From assembly GCF_963678635.1 (NCBI RefSeq), contig NC_087067.1, forward strand, positions 55,951,889-56,015,888: a stretch of 64,000 nt of DNA, read 5' to 3'. This DNA comes from Symsagittifera roscoffensis. Its lineage: Eukaryota; Xenacoelomorpha; Acoela; Convolutidae. Both the position numbers and the translations under genes were made by a program. A model generated the notes under the pieces. It made no database searches, was not told where the DNA came from, and worked only from the letters and a program-made list of their open reading frames with translations. This document shows positions 23,901-35,813 of this stretch, one piece after another (the first letter of the stretch is position 1; every line of letters begins with the position of its first letter).

Positions 23901-26900
23901 TGTGTAAAAGCAATAGTTTCGTATAATTGGTTGCAGGTTTAAAAGCATGTAAGCAAGTATGTAAAATTTATGCATGTATGTTTGTTTACTTGCATTCTTC
24001 TTATGTATGAGACTATGTACGTTTGTGTTCATACCTTTATGTAAGACTTCATTTTTGAACGTTTGTATGTATAGAAGTTTTTTTGCATATTTGTCTGTAA
24101 ATTTGTACGTATGGTTGTATGAATGTCTCTAAGTAACTTTATATATGTATGTATATATGTAAGTTTGTATGTATGTATCTATGTATGCATGTATGTATGT
24201 GTTTATGTAAGTTTGTACTTATGTATACATGTATGTATGTTTGTATTCAGTAAGTGTGTACCTAATTGTTTTTGTATGTAAGTATGCATGATTAACCTTA
24301 TTTAAGTATTTAAATGTGTATGAATAAACGTATGTTTGTAATAAATTACGCATGACTGTTTTTTGTGAGTATGCATTTAAGTTTGCAACTTATGAAAATG
24401 TGTTTAAATTTTTTATGTTTTTAAGTATGCAGCTTTAAATGTTTGGTGGGGTATATATGTTTGAGTTTAGTTGTAATCGTTTTTTTTATTTCATTTAAAA
24501 GTATATATGTAACTCATTCCAATCTTTCTTATCCTTCTTCTTAAGTTTCTTGAATATTCTAGAATAATCAAGCAGACACTATAATGACAGTTTTGTTTTC
24601 ATTTCTTGATTTGCAAAACAATTTGATAATTTTTTTAAAAAAATTTCCTCGAAATATTTGATCTTCCAGGTATCCTCATTATGAACATTTCACTTTGAAA
24701 AAGTGGCATATGTTGCATTGATAATTTCAATTTATCTGCAGTCAATGATTATGAAAAATGTTTCAAAATTGTAACAAGAAAGATCAGTTTTCAAGTTTTC
24801 ACAAAATTTTGTCGATGGAAGCATCAAACAGCAAGTCCAATTGGAGACAGCATGGAGTCCAAAGTGTTTGATGAACTGTTGCTCATAGAGGTAAAAATTA
24901 CGATAAGAAAATTATTAGAAAAAAATTTATGGTTTATTGAGGAAAATCATTGATCGTGCAGACATGCGGCTGGTAGAGCTGAAGACGGTGAGCGAGCAAA
25001 GTCTCAGTGACAGGTACTGTATATTTGAAGGATGATTGATCAATCTCTAAAAACCACAAATTTTCAATGGTTTTCATTTGAAAAATCATAATTTTGAATC
25101 AAAGTTATAAACTCACAGAAGTGAAGCAATTGTGTAATCAGATAAACAGTCAGTACCACTTTTTTTAAATTCAAGATTTAATTAGTCGATAGAGTTTTTT
25201 ATGAAATAGCTCAAAATGCTGACGCCTTTTTTCTTTGAATTGAATAGCAAGCCTTTCTGCATTGCGGCTCAAAATTTTAATTCCTCAAAGTAAACCTGTC
25301 TAACAAATTTTTATTCTCAAATTAAACATGTATTTGTTAGTCGTTCTAGCTTAAGATAACACAACATAATTGACGTTTATCGAAATGCATTGAAACTACA
25401 AAATGGCACCTACAAGTTTTCGGAAACTGCTGTAGCCAAATTGGTGTGAAAGCGTTGTTTAGTGTGAAACAGCTATCATCTTGACGGAATCCGAAGATTC
25501 AGGTAGAGTGTTGATGATAAGGCTTGATTTTTATCTTAAAATTTCAAAAAACTAACCGTTTTTCGAAGACATCTTTTATTAATAGAGAAGACAAATATCG
25601 ATGCAAAAATGAGACAAAATATCATGATGCGAACTGTTTTGATACTGCTAGTGATGAGAACGTGAATGTGAAAGCTTGGATCACCACAAACATATATTGA
25701 AAGAAAGGTTGAACTCTTGATAACACAATTAGTTGCAGATGAATAATCGAATATTTTGGTCAAAAATCCACCGTATTTTGAGAGACAATAGCGTAATCAT
25801 GGAAACATTCAAAAGATCAGATTTATATTAAAAACTCAAAATTTAATTTGTTGAGCAGAGGGTTAATCAATGATATTAACTGATAGCACTTCAAACTTTT
25901 GAATAGAAAGCTCTTGCTAAAGCCAAATTGAGTTAATTAGAAGATACTGAGAACAGTAGACTAGATTGTAGTATCAAATTAAAAATTATTTAATTGCATA
26001 TTCTTTTAATGGAAAAATCAAAAATTTCGGATGCTCAAACTATAACTCCGAATTCATATCAAGTTTTTAATTTGTATCCATAACTTGTCTTAGTTTGTGT
26101 TCAGTCTTTCCCGATTGAATTTGGTCTAATTTGAATAACTGCTTTCCTTAAAAGTCGCAAATAAGTTTTCACCTGCTTTATTCGATGGTCACTCTGTTCT
26201 GTCGTATATATTGGCACACAAATAACAGTTTTCCCCCAGTTTCTAGGTCCGCTTTGATGAAATTTTTCAAAATTTCTGTTAGCACAAAAAAGTTAATAGG
26301 AAATACTAAACGTTTTCTAGAAGCCCCGAAAATTGTTTCCTTTTTATTATAAAAAGTGGTATATGCAAGTCTTAGAAATGGCTGCAGCAAAATTAATGGG
26401 CACTTTTGGCTTTCATCAGTGTTCTCGTTTTTTAAGATCTTTACCCACTTCAACTTGTTAGCTTTTTCAACCTTTCTATAAAATCAAAGCTGTTGTCATA
26501 GATTTTAGACGTTTTTTCAGTCTCCTGCAAACACGGAAAATTGAAATGTCGAAATTTTCAAGCCAATTTCATCATTTTAGAGTTTTCAGTGTTTCGTAAT
26601 TTTTCTTTTGGCTGAACGAAATTTTTCATTCTTATTTCGGTCAAATTGATTAATAATTTTTGCCTAAATAGAGGTGGCGGCCGCCGCACTTGACGAGTTT
26701 TGCTTTCTTCGAGATTCAGCAATAAAACATGCTTTTTTGAAGGAAATCGTTCACCGCAGCCAACAGTTAAGCTACGCTGCCAAAATCTTGTGCTTTCCTA
26801 TATACCATATAGTTTGGTCGCATATAAAAGGTATATAACGTCTTTTTACATGTAAACAAGCCAATACCCCCAAACTTTAGAAGGGAAAGCATGCACCGAC

Positions 26901-27187
26901 CAAAACTTAATTCCATTCCCGTTTCCACAACGTTCAGTGTGAATACTCAATAATATACCGAAGTTTTACATGAGGACTATTAGGTATAAAATTATACATG
27001 GTGACAATTAGGATTTTTACATAGTGACCATTAGGTATAAAATTATACATGGTGACAATTAGGATTATTACATGGTGACCATTGCTGATCATTTAATACA
27101 TGGTGACCATTATGATTTATACCTAATGGTCATCCATGTATGACAACCCCCCCCCCCCCGATCCTAACGCATTATATGCATACTACT
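20914..27187 (-). repeat. Outer right arm (copy 3) of the palindrome
   Basis: 20,914-25,957 repeats 15,390-20,913 in tandem, and 25,958-27,187 carries the outer terminus matching 6131-7316 inverted. Relative to copy 2 it lacks about 500 bp: sequence equivalent to about 16,190-16,690 is missing at about 21,735. Around 21,590-21,625 it has a short local duplication. Confidence 0.8.
26970..27130. repeat. Right subterminal iterons
   Basis: Mirror of the left iteron cluster: repeated TACATGGTGACCATT / TACATGGTGACAATTAGG units just inside the right terminus. The right end has one more unit than the left. Confidence 0.7.
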
Positions 27188-27193
27188 GTCAGG
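27188..27193. repeat. Right target-site duplication GTCAGG
   Basis: GTCAGG immediately follows the terminal ACTACT and matches 6125-6130 exactly. Confidence 0.85.
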
Positions 27194-28480
27194 TTTAAAA
27201 GTTTGTCAAATAGACAAAAATATATCTACGAAAATCAAAAAAAGATTTTATTTTTTGTTATTTGAAAAAAACGAGCGAAAATGAGCGAGCAGAAGTTCCT
27301 TTCTCTAAAGTCTTTATTTTTCGCGATCTGAAAACAAATTACCCATAAAACTCATTTGACAATAACAGATGCCTCTAACTATTGCAACAAAAATTTCGCG
27401 CAAATCATACAAGTTTGGGGTAGAACATGATTGCTCGGCATCCGTTTTTAGGTTTTGTTGAAGGTACATAAGTAAATCTGAGGAATTGAGCCTCTTTTGC
27501 CATTCAAAATTAGATTCAAGGAAATGAATTTAAGATTCATGGAAAAAAACACTAAAATTCTTTCTGAAAAATGGATGATTAAAACAAAAAAAAACCCAGA
27601 CAAACCATTTTTAGACTAAAACCCTTGAAAAAAAGTCGACAACACTTTCCTACAAAAAATTTGATCTACAAAAATCATCTTAAGAAAAACATAGTCATTA
27701 TGGAACCCATAGTGATACTGGCAAGCTTCATGAAAACTATTTTACTATTTGAAAAATAATAATGATGATAATGTTTTCTTCATGGAAGTTTTCTTGTAAT
27801 CAAAGGAAAAGCCAACGACCAGAAAGTTTTTGTACCGCAGTTGAATTAAATATATGTTGAAAAAGGGAGAAACGCTTTTCAATCGCAAACAGGAAAAAAA
27901 AACGAGAAAATTTTTTGACTAAGATGAGAAAACTTTCCAAAGTCTACAGTAGTGACAAAAATTTAAGCTATTTCTGTTTTGAGTTACTAAAGGATCAATT
28001 TCATTTGGTCACTGATAGAAGTTGCAATCTTTTGTTTTCAGCAAGCAGCTGAACGACATTTTTTCTGGGTTAACTCAAATATTCGCTGCATCTATTTCTA
28101 ATACCAGATGAAGCTTAGTCTTTTCATTTTCATGAAATTAACCTGGAAATTTGATTGTTTTAATTTTCAAAACTGAGAGTATTAGATGTTGGAGCTGCTC
28201 ATAAACGGGGTGGGTGGGCTTGGTAGACCTCATGTTTTAACGCTATAGATTTCCGGTCCTAGGCGCTATGTTTTAATAGAGTCTACAATTTGATAAGATA
28301 AGGAAAAGAATTAGTAAGTTTTCAGTGTTTGCGTCATGGTAAGAGAGTGGTATAAAAACGGTATCCTTGTAAATTTTGATTTAGAAATCTCTAGTTTTTT
28401 TTTCGCAAAACTCTCGATGCGCGTAATCTAATTAGTGAAAACCAAATTTGTATGACATATAGTTTGAAGCAATTACGTTT
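27194..28480. other. AT-rich flank, no gene recognised
   Basis: No coding signal is seen. AGTAGTGACAAAA at 27,947 lies about 650 bp beyond the 3' end of the first polymerase relic and starts like the other AGTAGT termini. It could mark an element end, but no partner end was found. Confidence 0.4.
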
Positions 28481-28599
28481 TTGGGCTCACGGCAAGTCAA
28501 TGGAAATAGTTTATGCTTAGTAAATGAGGTTTTCAAATTTTATGAAGAAAAAAATCAAAAAACGAGCTTTTATCTATGTGAAGTTTGATTTGTTTGATA

Positions 28600-30225
28600 T
28601 GACGTTCTATCAAATGCTGCTCCAACTAATTGAAATTACGCTGCAGCCTACTAAATGTTTAGAAAAAAAACGATATTACAAAGGAAATTTTTAAAACAAA
28701 ACTTTTTATATTGAGCTTTAAAGTAAATTTTTATGAAATCATAAAATTAGCACATCACCGAAAACTTTCTTACATAAGAACAAGTCTTATAATTTCAAAG
28801 GTTTTTTTTGAAATCCATCATCTTGAACTTGTCTCTACTGAATTAAGTCCTTTGTTTTTTGATAATGTGTAGCAATTGTATAATTTACAGTTCTGAATCC
28901 TCTCTTTGAAGACTTAAGATTTTTTCTCCATCGAGTACTCTCCTATGTTTCCCTTCGAACCATCCTTAGAACCTTCTAACATCCGTTTTTTTTTGAATTT
29001 TTGCTGGTAAATGTGAATTGATTGTGAGAGCCTCAAAAATCCAATTTTTTAAACAGAGGATTTCTGTGCACCTAAACTTCTCTTTAAAAAGTCCACGCTC
29101 CCGTTATTCGAGTTTTTATCGGTACTGCAACGTTTTTGAGGGAAAAATTAGAAATTGCATCTGCTCTGATAGAGTATCTGCACTTATTTTTACTCAGTTT
29201 TTCACAAGTGGCGGCAGCTAAAAGAAACGAGTTTTTGCTCATCTCCAATTCTTCAATTTATTAACATCACCCAACTTTTCGAAGAAGTTATAGTAGAGCT
29301 TGAACATTCTCAGTTTTACGCAAGACAGTGACGTGTTCTTTGTGACCATTGGTTGATTTCAACAACTCCACTTCGCACAAGTCTTTCTCAACTGTATTTA
29401 GCATTTCTTAAATGGTTCAATAATTGCCTTTCGAGTCTTTTTTTATCATTGAGGTAATTTATGATTCTAAGCCAGGAGCTATCAAAGATCTGATAACCAT
29501 ACTAGGAATTACCCGAAAGTTTCGTTGTTTCTACTACAACTCCTGATGGACGGCTTTCATCTCCTTATCCTCCAGCATCAACCAATGATTGTACCAAAAA
29601 GTTCAATTTTCCAGGAGGGTGCTGAACAAAACAAGGAACTTTGGTGCACTGCAAACTAAGTTCTACAAAGAAAATGAATGAGTTGTATCTGTTCATGTAC
29701 ACGACCAATGCGCGGAAAAGACACAAATGATACTTGTTTGGTTCCCTCTCTTTGTTGGATAAAACACTGTTCACTTGCAAATGTCGCAGTAAGGGTTCAG
29801 GTAAATTAGAGCCCGGACATCCCATTGAAATTTTTGAGCACAGCAGTAAAAAATGCAATGTTCCTAATCAACTTGCATTTTTACTTTGTGTTTTGACGTT
29901 CTTGAGTACATTGCTCCACAACATCAAACTTGTCTATTGCCTCTTGAATTGCTATCAAATCTGCCTTTTCAAAGAGAGCATTCTTTTATTGGGCGTAAAA
30001 AATGATAAGAACCAATCTCATCAAATCGTAGAACCAACCTACTGCAAGTTTTTTTTCCGACAGAAACGACCTTGTTGGATGTTTGCGAGCACTAAGTTCC
30101 TGCTTCAATTTTCATTATATTTTTCATTATCCACATCTTTAATCAAGTCCGCTACAGTATCAGCTGACTTGCGATGTTTTGCTCCAAGTTCCATTCGATT
30201 ATGCTATTGAAGAGCCCTAAAATTC
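28600..30225 (-). pseudogene. Polinton-type DNA polymerase B relic, internally deleted (copy 1)
   Basis: On the minus strand the N-terminal part starts near 30,225, with a SADTVADLIKDVDNEKY segment, and passes NLPEPLLRHLQVN and YHLCLFRALVVYMN at about 29,860-29,690. It then jumps to the C-terminal half. Near 29,545-29,490 lies a motif-B-like KLSGNS(stop)YGYQ, and near 28,810 a GFQKKPLKL end. The exonuclease and front palm regions are missing. Many stops and frameshifts make this a dead gene. Family knowledge: animal Polinton/adintovirus polymerases are protein-primed family B enzymes that copy the linear element. The strand is opposite to the capsid genes downstream, as is usual in these elements. 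The assignment rests on motif recognition without an alignment. Confidence 0.65.
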
Positions 30226-30684
30226 TAGTCCACAAGATGCAAGAACTATCGATTTCTAAGGGCTAGAAGTTGCATGCTTACTGCCAACATAAAAGACTAT
30301 CGCTTCATTCTTCTTGAACATAATTTACCATGAGGATAATTGTGTTTTTTTGTTTTCACATCGTTTCAGCTCTCTTTTATTCATCGCCACAGTTACCGCA
30401 TCTGAAGATCTCCTTTCGGTTAAGAGATAAAAACTAAACAAGGGGAAAAGTAAAATGAGACATTAGAATTGTTCCAAAGTTAATAACTTACAGTATCAAT
30501 TGCATTTGAAGAAATGGAAAAATTTACTTTTTTTTTTGCCAAGCAACAATTTGTAAACTTAGATGTTGGGCTCACGGCAAGTCAATGGAAATAGTTTATG
30601 CTTAGTAAATGAGGTTTTCAAATTTTATGAAGAAAAAAATCAAAAAACGAGCTTTTATCTATGTGAGGTTTGATTTGTTTGATA

Positions 30685-32310
30685 TGACGTTCTATCAAAT
30701 GCTGCCCCAACTAATTGAAATTACGCTGCAGCCTACTAAATGTTTAGAAAAAAAAACGAAATTACAAAGCAAATTTTTAAAACAAAACTTTTTATATTGA
30801 GCTTTAAAGTAAATTTTTATGAAATCATAAAATTAGCACATCACCGAAAACTTTCTTACATAAGAACAAGTCTTATAATTTCAAAGGTTTTTTTTGAAAT
30901 CCATCATCTTGAACTTGTCTCTACTGAATTAAGTCTTTTGTTTTTTGATAATGTGTAGCAATTGTATAATTTACAGTTCTGAATCCTCTCTTTGTAGACT
31001 TAAGATTTTTTCTCCATCGAGTACTCTCCTGTGTTTCCCTTCGAACCATCCTTAGAGTCTTCTAGCATCCGTTTTTTTGAATTTTTGCTGCTAAATGTGA
31101 ATTGATTGTGAGAGCCTCAAAAATCCAATTTTTTAAACAGAGGATTTCTGTGCACCTAAACTTCTCTTTAAAAAGTCCACGCTCCCGTTATTCGAGTTTT
31201 TATCGGTACTGCAACGTTTTTGAGGGAAAAATTAGATTTTGCAACTGCTCTGATAGAGTATCTGCACTTATTTTTACTCAGTTTTTCTCAAGTGGCGGCA
31301 GCTAAAAGAAACGAGTTTTTGCTCATCTCCAATTCTTCAATTTATTAACATCACCCAACTTTTCGAAGAAGTTATAGTAGAGCTTGAACATTCTCAGTTT
31401 TACGCAAGACAGTGACGGGTTCTTTGTGATCATTGGTTGATTTCAACAACTCCACTTTGCACAAGTCTTTCTCAACTGTATTTAGCTTTTCTTAAATGGT
31501 TCAATAATTGCCTTTCGAGTCTTTTTTTATCATTGAGGTAATTTATGATTCTAAGCCAGGAGCTATCAAAGATCTGATAACCATACTAGGAATTACCCGA
31601 AAGTTTCGTTGTTTCTACTACAACTCCTGATGGACGGCTTTCATCTCCTTATCCTCCAGCATCAACCAATGATTGTACCAAAAAATTCAATTTTCCAGGA
31701 GGGTGCTGAACAAAACAAGGAACTTTGGTGCACTGCAAACTAAGTTCTACAAAGAAAATGAATGAGTTGTGTCTGTTCATGTACACGACCAATGCGCGGA
31801 AAAGACACAAATGATACTTGTTTGGTTCCCTCTCTTTGTTGGATGAAACACTGTTCACTTGCAAATGTCGCAGTAAGGGTTCAGGTAAATTAGAGCCCGG
31901 ACATCCCATTGAAATTTTTGAGCACAGCAGTAAAAAATGCAATGTTCCTAATCAACTTGTATTTTTACTTTGTGTTTTGACGTTCTTGAGTACATTGCTC
32001 CACAACATCAAACTTGTCTATTGCCTCTTGAATTGCTATCAAATCTGCCTTTTCAAAGAGAGCATTCTTTTATTGGGCGTAAAAAATGATAAGCAACAAT
32101 CTCATCAAATCGTAGAACCAACCTACTGCAAGTTTTTTTTCCGACAGATACGACCTTGTTGGATGTTTGCGAGCACTAAGTTCCTGCTTCAATTTTCATT
32201 ATATTTTTCTTTATCCACATCTTTAATCAAGTCCGCTACAGTATCAGCTGACTTGCGATGTTTTGCTCCAAGTTCCATTCGATTATGCTATTGAAGAGCC
32301 CTAAAGTTCT
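30685..32310 (-). pseudogene. Polinton-type DNA polymerase B relic, internally deleted (copy 2)
   Basis: Tandem twin of the preceding relic, with the same internal deletion junction, the same broken motif-B region at about 31,575-31,630 and the same N-terminal pieces near 32,310-31,650. Shared lesions show that the gene decayed before it was duplicated. A few later substitutions separate the two copies. Confidence 0.65.
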
Positions 32311-32639
32311 AGTCCACAAGATGCAAGAACTATTGATTTCTTAGGGCTAGAAGTTGCATGCTTACTGCCAACATAAAAGACTATCGCTTCATTCTTCTTG
32401 AACATAATTTACCATTGTGTTTTTTTTGTTTTCACATCGTTTCAGCTCTCTTTTATTCATCGCCACAGTTACCGCATCTGACGATCTCCTTTCGGTTAAG
32501 AGATAAAAACTAAACAAGGGGAAAAGTAAAATGAGACATTAGAATTGTTACCAAGTTAATAACTTACAGTATCAATTGCATTTGAAGAAATGGAAAAATT
32601 TACTTTTTTTTGCCAAGCAACAATTTGTAAACTTGGATG

Positions 32640-34075
32640 TGAAAATCAATTGGATGTTTCTGAATGGCAAACAAAAAAATGATTGATTCCACGAAAACAA
32701 ACGATTTTTTAATTAACAATGGTTTCTTTGCTTATGCAAGTCTTGTTGTGTGCTAATGACGCCATTCGTTATAACTGAATGACATCATCATCTACTTCGC
32801 ATCCAAGTGACGTCATTCCTTTTTTAATGGAAGTTCTACATTTTTCCGGCAAATTTTTTGGTCAACCAGACTTCAGGTCTTACAGTTTCCAGACCTAATT
32901 TTCAGGAACTAAAATCCTCATTTGAAAAATATTCATTTAAAAAGCAAGTGGTTTTCTTCAAGCTGCTCTAAGAAACAAATAAAAAATATAAACCGAGTGA
33001 TTTTCTTATCGATGTCATAGGCGTGTAACCTAACATTTTTCACGATTTGTTGGACGTTTATGTTGTCCAAGGTAGAGCTCTCCGACTAGAGGTTTTTTTG
33101 GGGAGACTTACTCAATCAAAGAGTTCACTTTCGAGTTAATTGTTGATCAACGAAGCATTAAATTTACTGCTGAATTACTCATGTCAAGAAAAATCTTCGT
33201 AGAAAATTGTCGTATGATAATATTTCAAAGACTCTTTTTCTTACCTACCAAAAAAATGTATCATTCAGACCTTCCCAGAAAAAAAATCTTTGTTCCTGTT
33301 TTTCTCTATAGTTTTCGCAATTCGAAACAATGAATATTTAGGTCTGGTATAAAATTTCCGGAAATTTAAATTGAAAAATTAATGTTATTTTTGCTCGTTT
33401 CTCAAATTATATCAAAAACAAAATTTCTAATATTTTTTACAAGAACTAGCAATTTGTCATAAATTATACATCGAAAAGTCATTTGACTTGATGCAAGAAC
33501 TTGCAGTTATGTTAGTTGCTATAATTTTTTTACTTTTATGCGCGATATTTCATCTTTTATTTACAATTAAAACTTGGGTTATTTGTAATTCTTTTTTTTG
33601 TGTACCTTTTTGAATTTTTGGAAAAATCAAGTTCCTTATGGGCGAACTTTTTGTTTATTGGACACCACAATCATAAACTAAATGAAAGTTTTTTTGTAAA
33701 TGAAAACAACTAGTTGGATAAATTCCCCTAAAATGAACATTTTTTCGGATTGGATACAACATGATTTTTAGATCTTGTTTTTCTTCAGTATCTTTCAATA
33801 TTTTATCTTGATGAACAAAACAACTTTTTCTTTGTGCAGAAAATCACTATTTCATACTCGATCGAATTTTTCATTAGAAAGGATGACAATCAATGTGCTC
33901 AAGTCATTCTCTGAGACTTTCTTGGTTTTTGAGAAAATGTTTTATTGAGCATCAAATGCATCAAAGTCCCACCATAAAATCAACTTGAAACAACTGGGCT
34001 GAGGTCGCAGATTGTAGAACACGTTGGGATACAACATCCCACGTTTCAGACTCCAGATAATTTTCTTAACCTGTG
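32640..34075. other. AT-rich DNA between polymerase and capsid relics
   Basis: No convincing gene is seen. A TGACGTCATT / AATGACGCCATT pair lies near 32,757-32,818. The region probably held other element genes (ATPase, protease, penton), but I cannot recognise any. Confidence 0.4.
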
Positions 34076-34252
34076 AACTACTTCCCCTTTGCCTGGGAAG
34101 AAGAGGGATCTGCGGAGAATTTAGTAGAAAATGAAGAAGATGAGGGGTTCTCTGAACAAAAAACTCCAGTGAGAGAATCATCAAGTGAACCACCGGCGAT
34201 GGACCCAAGACCAGCTGCGCGCTTCATTGAGAATTTGCAGAAAATGTAAATT
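34076..34252 (+). pseudogene. Acidic C-terminal protein fragment in the Polinton region
   Basis: A 58-codon open stretch ends in TAA at 34,250-34,252 and is preceded by a stop at 34,067. It is rich in Glu and Ser, contains NYFPFAWEEE near its start and ends RPAARFIENLQKM. It lies on the same strand and upstream of the capsid genes, so it may be the tail of another element protein. I do not recognise the family. Confidence 0.35.
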
Positions 34253-34948
34253 CAGATGCTCGACAGCTCTTTGATTTATAAATATATTGCTTGTCGTATT
34301 GTGCTTTGTAATTTAATTTTTTGCGTCATTTTAAAATTTTTATTCTTAGAACGAACATATCAAAAGAGATTCTCGTAGAAAGAGTTGTTAACTAAAAAAA
34401 GATACCTAATTAACACTTCAAAATTGTGATCGAGCGATATTCAGACTATTACTTGCACTTTCCAACTTATCGGTGCAAAAAGAGGTTAGAAACAGAAAAG
34501 TCTTGTATAGAAATGAGTCTTCGTGAAAGTTACCTGAGATAAAAGAAGGTTCTGAATTATAATATGAACAAAAATTGGGATATGCTTGACAAATAGCCGA
34601 TGCCATCACCAATTTTTTAGTAAAATTGATTTACATGCACATTGAAGTGCTTATTAGCACCTACGCTTTGTCCAAATTTGGTTTATCACCCAATACTTTT
34701 TCCAATTAAGGTAAAATTGTCTTATTTGTATTTACAGTGAGTCATCCACCTTTCTTTATCTGTATTAGTTTCAAAATATCCAATTTTTCAAGTCTCTTTT
34801 ACTGATCAGTTACCTCAGATTCTGAAACAAATGATATTTTTATGAAAAGATACTCTTCCAAACTGTATTGAAAAAGTCCTAAGAAAGATTGTACCGATGC
34901 ATATTGAACCAGAATTGATTTCCAAGTTTTGTTGATATAGTTGTAGCC

Positions 34949-35188
34949 ATGAACAACAAAATTCGAGAACCTCTAGGTGCTCAAGCATTTGAATATAACG
35001 GATTCTATGTATCAGTAGATAAAATGACTCGAAGAGTTGCCGTTTATTTTCCTGAGAACCAATCAGTGTTTTTTATTCAGAGTTCTGACTCGAGTCACAT
35101 TGTTGGTTGTGATTTAGAGCAAAATCAAACAGGGGTTATAATTGAAAAAAAGGACCACATTATCCTCAGTATTCTTACGACATTATAA
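34949..35188 (+). CDS. Small hypothetical protein of the Polinton block (79 aa)
   Basis: An intact ATG-to-TAA frame of 79 codons. Predicted strands (FYVSVDKMTRRVAVYF, SVFFIQSS) alternate with charged turns, without signal peptide or membrane segment. It lies about 310 bp upstream of a basic protein gene on the same strand. Its codon composition resembles that of the neighbouring capsid relic, unlike random AT-rich DNA. I do not recognise the family. By position it could be a small structural or accessory protein of the element. Confidence 0.4.
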   Translation: MNNKIREPLGAQAFEYNGFYVSVDKMTRRVAVYFPENQSVFFIQSSDSSHIVGCDLEQNQTGVIIEKKDHIILSILTTL

Positions 35189-35498
35189 GAAAACATTTTT
35201 GATGATATATAGTGATTTTAAAGAATATAACATAGTCGGTGATACAAAAACTCCCTTATTGCGTTGTATTCCACTCATCCCCAAAGTAAAAGTGGAGAAA
35301 TAATTTCTACGGGACAGTACATGGATAGAACTACGAGATAGTCCCGGCAAAAAAATTCCTTTTCGTAGGAATTACTCGAGTTGTTCATTGTTCCGCTAGA
35401 TTTCGAATAGTCTTTTTTTCTTTTTTGATTTAAACTTCATACGAAATGGTTGCTCAAAAATCAGCTGATTTTACTATTTTTCGAGGACATGCAAGACA

Positions 35499-35813
35499 AT
35501 GTCGAAAAAGTTTTTGAGCTCTTGCACAATTTTTAGGAGAACTGCAATCCTCTTAATTAAAAAGTATATAGTACCAGCTGCGGAAAGAATTGTGGCAGAT
35601 TTGTTTGAAAACTCTGCTCCAGAGATTGGGGAAGTGATTAGTGGATGTATGAAACTCGAAACATTTGCAAAAGATCTGGGAACAAAAACAGTTCGGAAAC
35701 AATTGGGAGGTGGAAAAAAGAAATACAAGCGTAGGACAAGAAGAGCCAATTCTCGAAAAAGTAGATCGAAATACAGTCGCTCTCGCAAAGACATTTTTGA
35801 CAATATAAAATGA
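35499..35813 (+). CDS. Small very basic protein, possible Polinton DNA-condensing core protein (104 aa)
   Basis: The ATG frame of 104 codons ends in TGA at 35,811-35,813, overlapping the ATG of the next gene at 35,810 (ATGA). The N-terminal two thirds are mixed helical, with AERIVADLFENSAPEIGEV, and the C-terminal third is Arg/Lys-rich (GGGKKKYKRRTRRANSRKS). Family knowledge: adenoviruses, adintoviruses and Polintons often encode a small basic core or minor virion protein next to the major capsid gene. Inference: this is such a protein. The frame is uninterrupted although its neighbour is broken. The ATGA overlap is typical of compact viral gene order. Confidence 0.5.
   Translation: MSKKFLSSCTIFRRTAILLIKKYIVPAAERIVADLFENSAPEIGEVISGCMKLETFAKDLGTKTVRKQLGGGKKKYKRRTRRANSRKSRSKYSRSRKDIFDNIK

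Larger units (their letters stand above)
6131..27187. mobile_element. 21-kb palindromic gene-free element, probable non-autonomous Polinton-type transposon
   Basis: Seen directly: the left end reads AGTAGTATGCATATAGTGCG and the right end, on the opposite strand, reads AGTAGTATGCATATAATGCG. Both continue into TTAGGATC and a G tract. The hexamer GTCAGG flanks both ends perfectly. The two arms match, in inverted orientation, for about 7 kb. No open frame exceeds about 140 codons and none shows a known domain; a candidate frame at 8183-8539 is broken by a stop in the other copies. Known: Polintons have 6-bp target duplications and termini beginning 5'-AG. Inferred: this is a non-coding, giant-TIR member mobilised in trans. 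The Polinton relics nearby, one with an AGTAGTTAAAT end, support this. Alternatives are another 6-bp-TSD superfamily, or partial mis-assembly around the central gap; the ends themselves lie far from that gap. Confidence 0.75.
28481..32639. repeat. Tandem duplication of a ~2.08-kb unit
   Basis: Units 28,481-30,565 (2,085 bp) and 30,566-32,639 (2,074 bp) are nearly identical and adjacent. Both start TTGGGCTCACGGCAAG and end with CAAGCAACAATTTGTAAACTT. Differences are scattered substitutions and a few short indels, including an 11-bp difference near 30,331 / 32,415. Confidence 0.9.

Noticed and set aside
29734-30210. 158-codon plus-strand open frame, repeated at 31,818-32,294
   Set aside because: It is antisense to the polymerase relic, which carries the recognisable motifs; its openness is a by-product of that strand.
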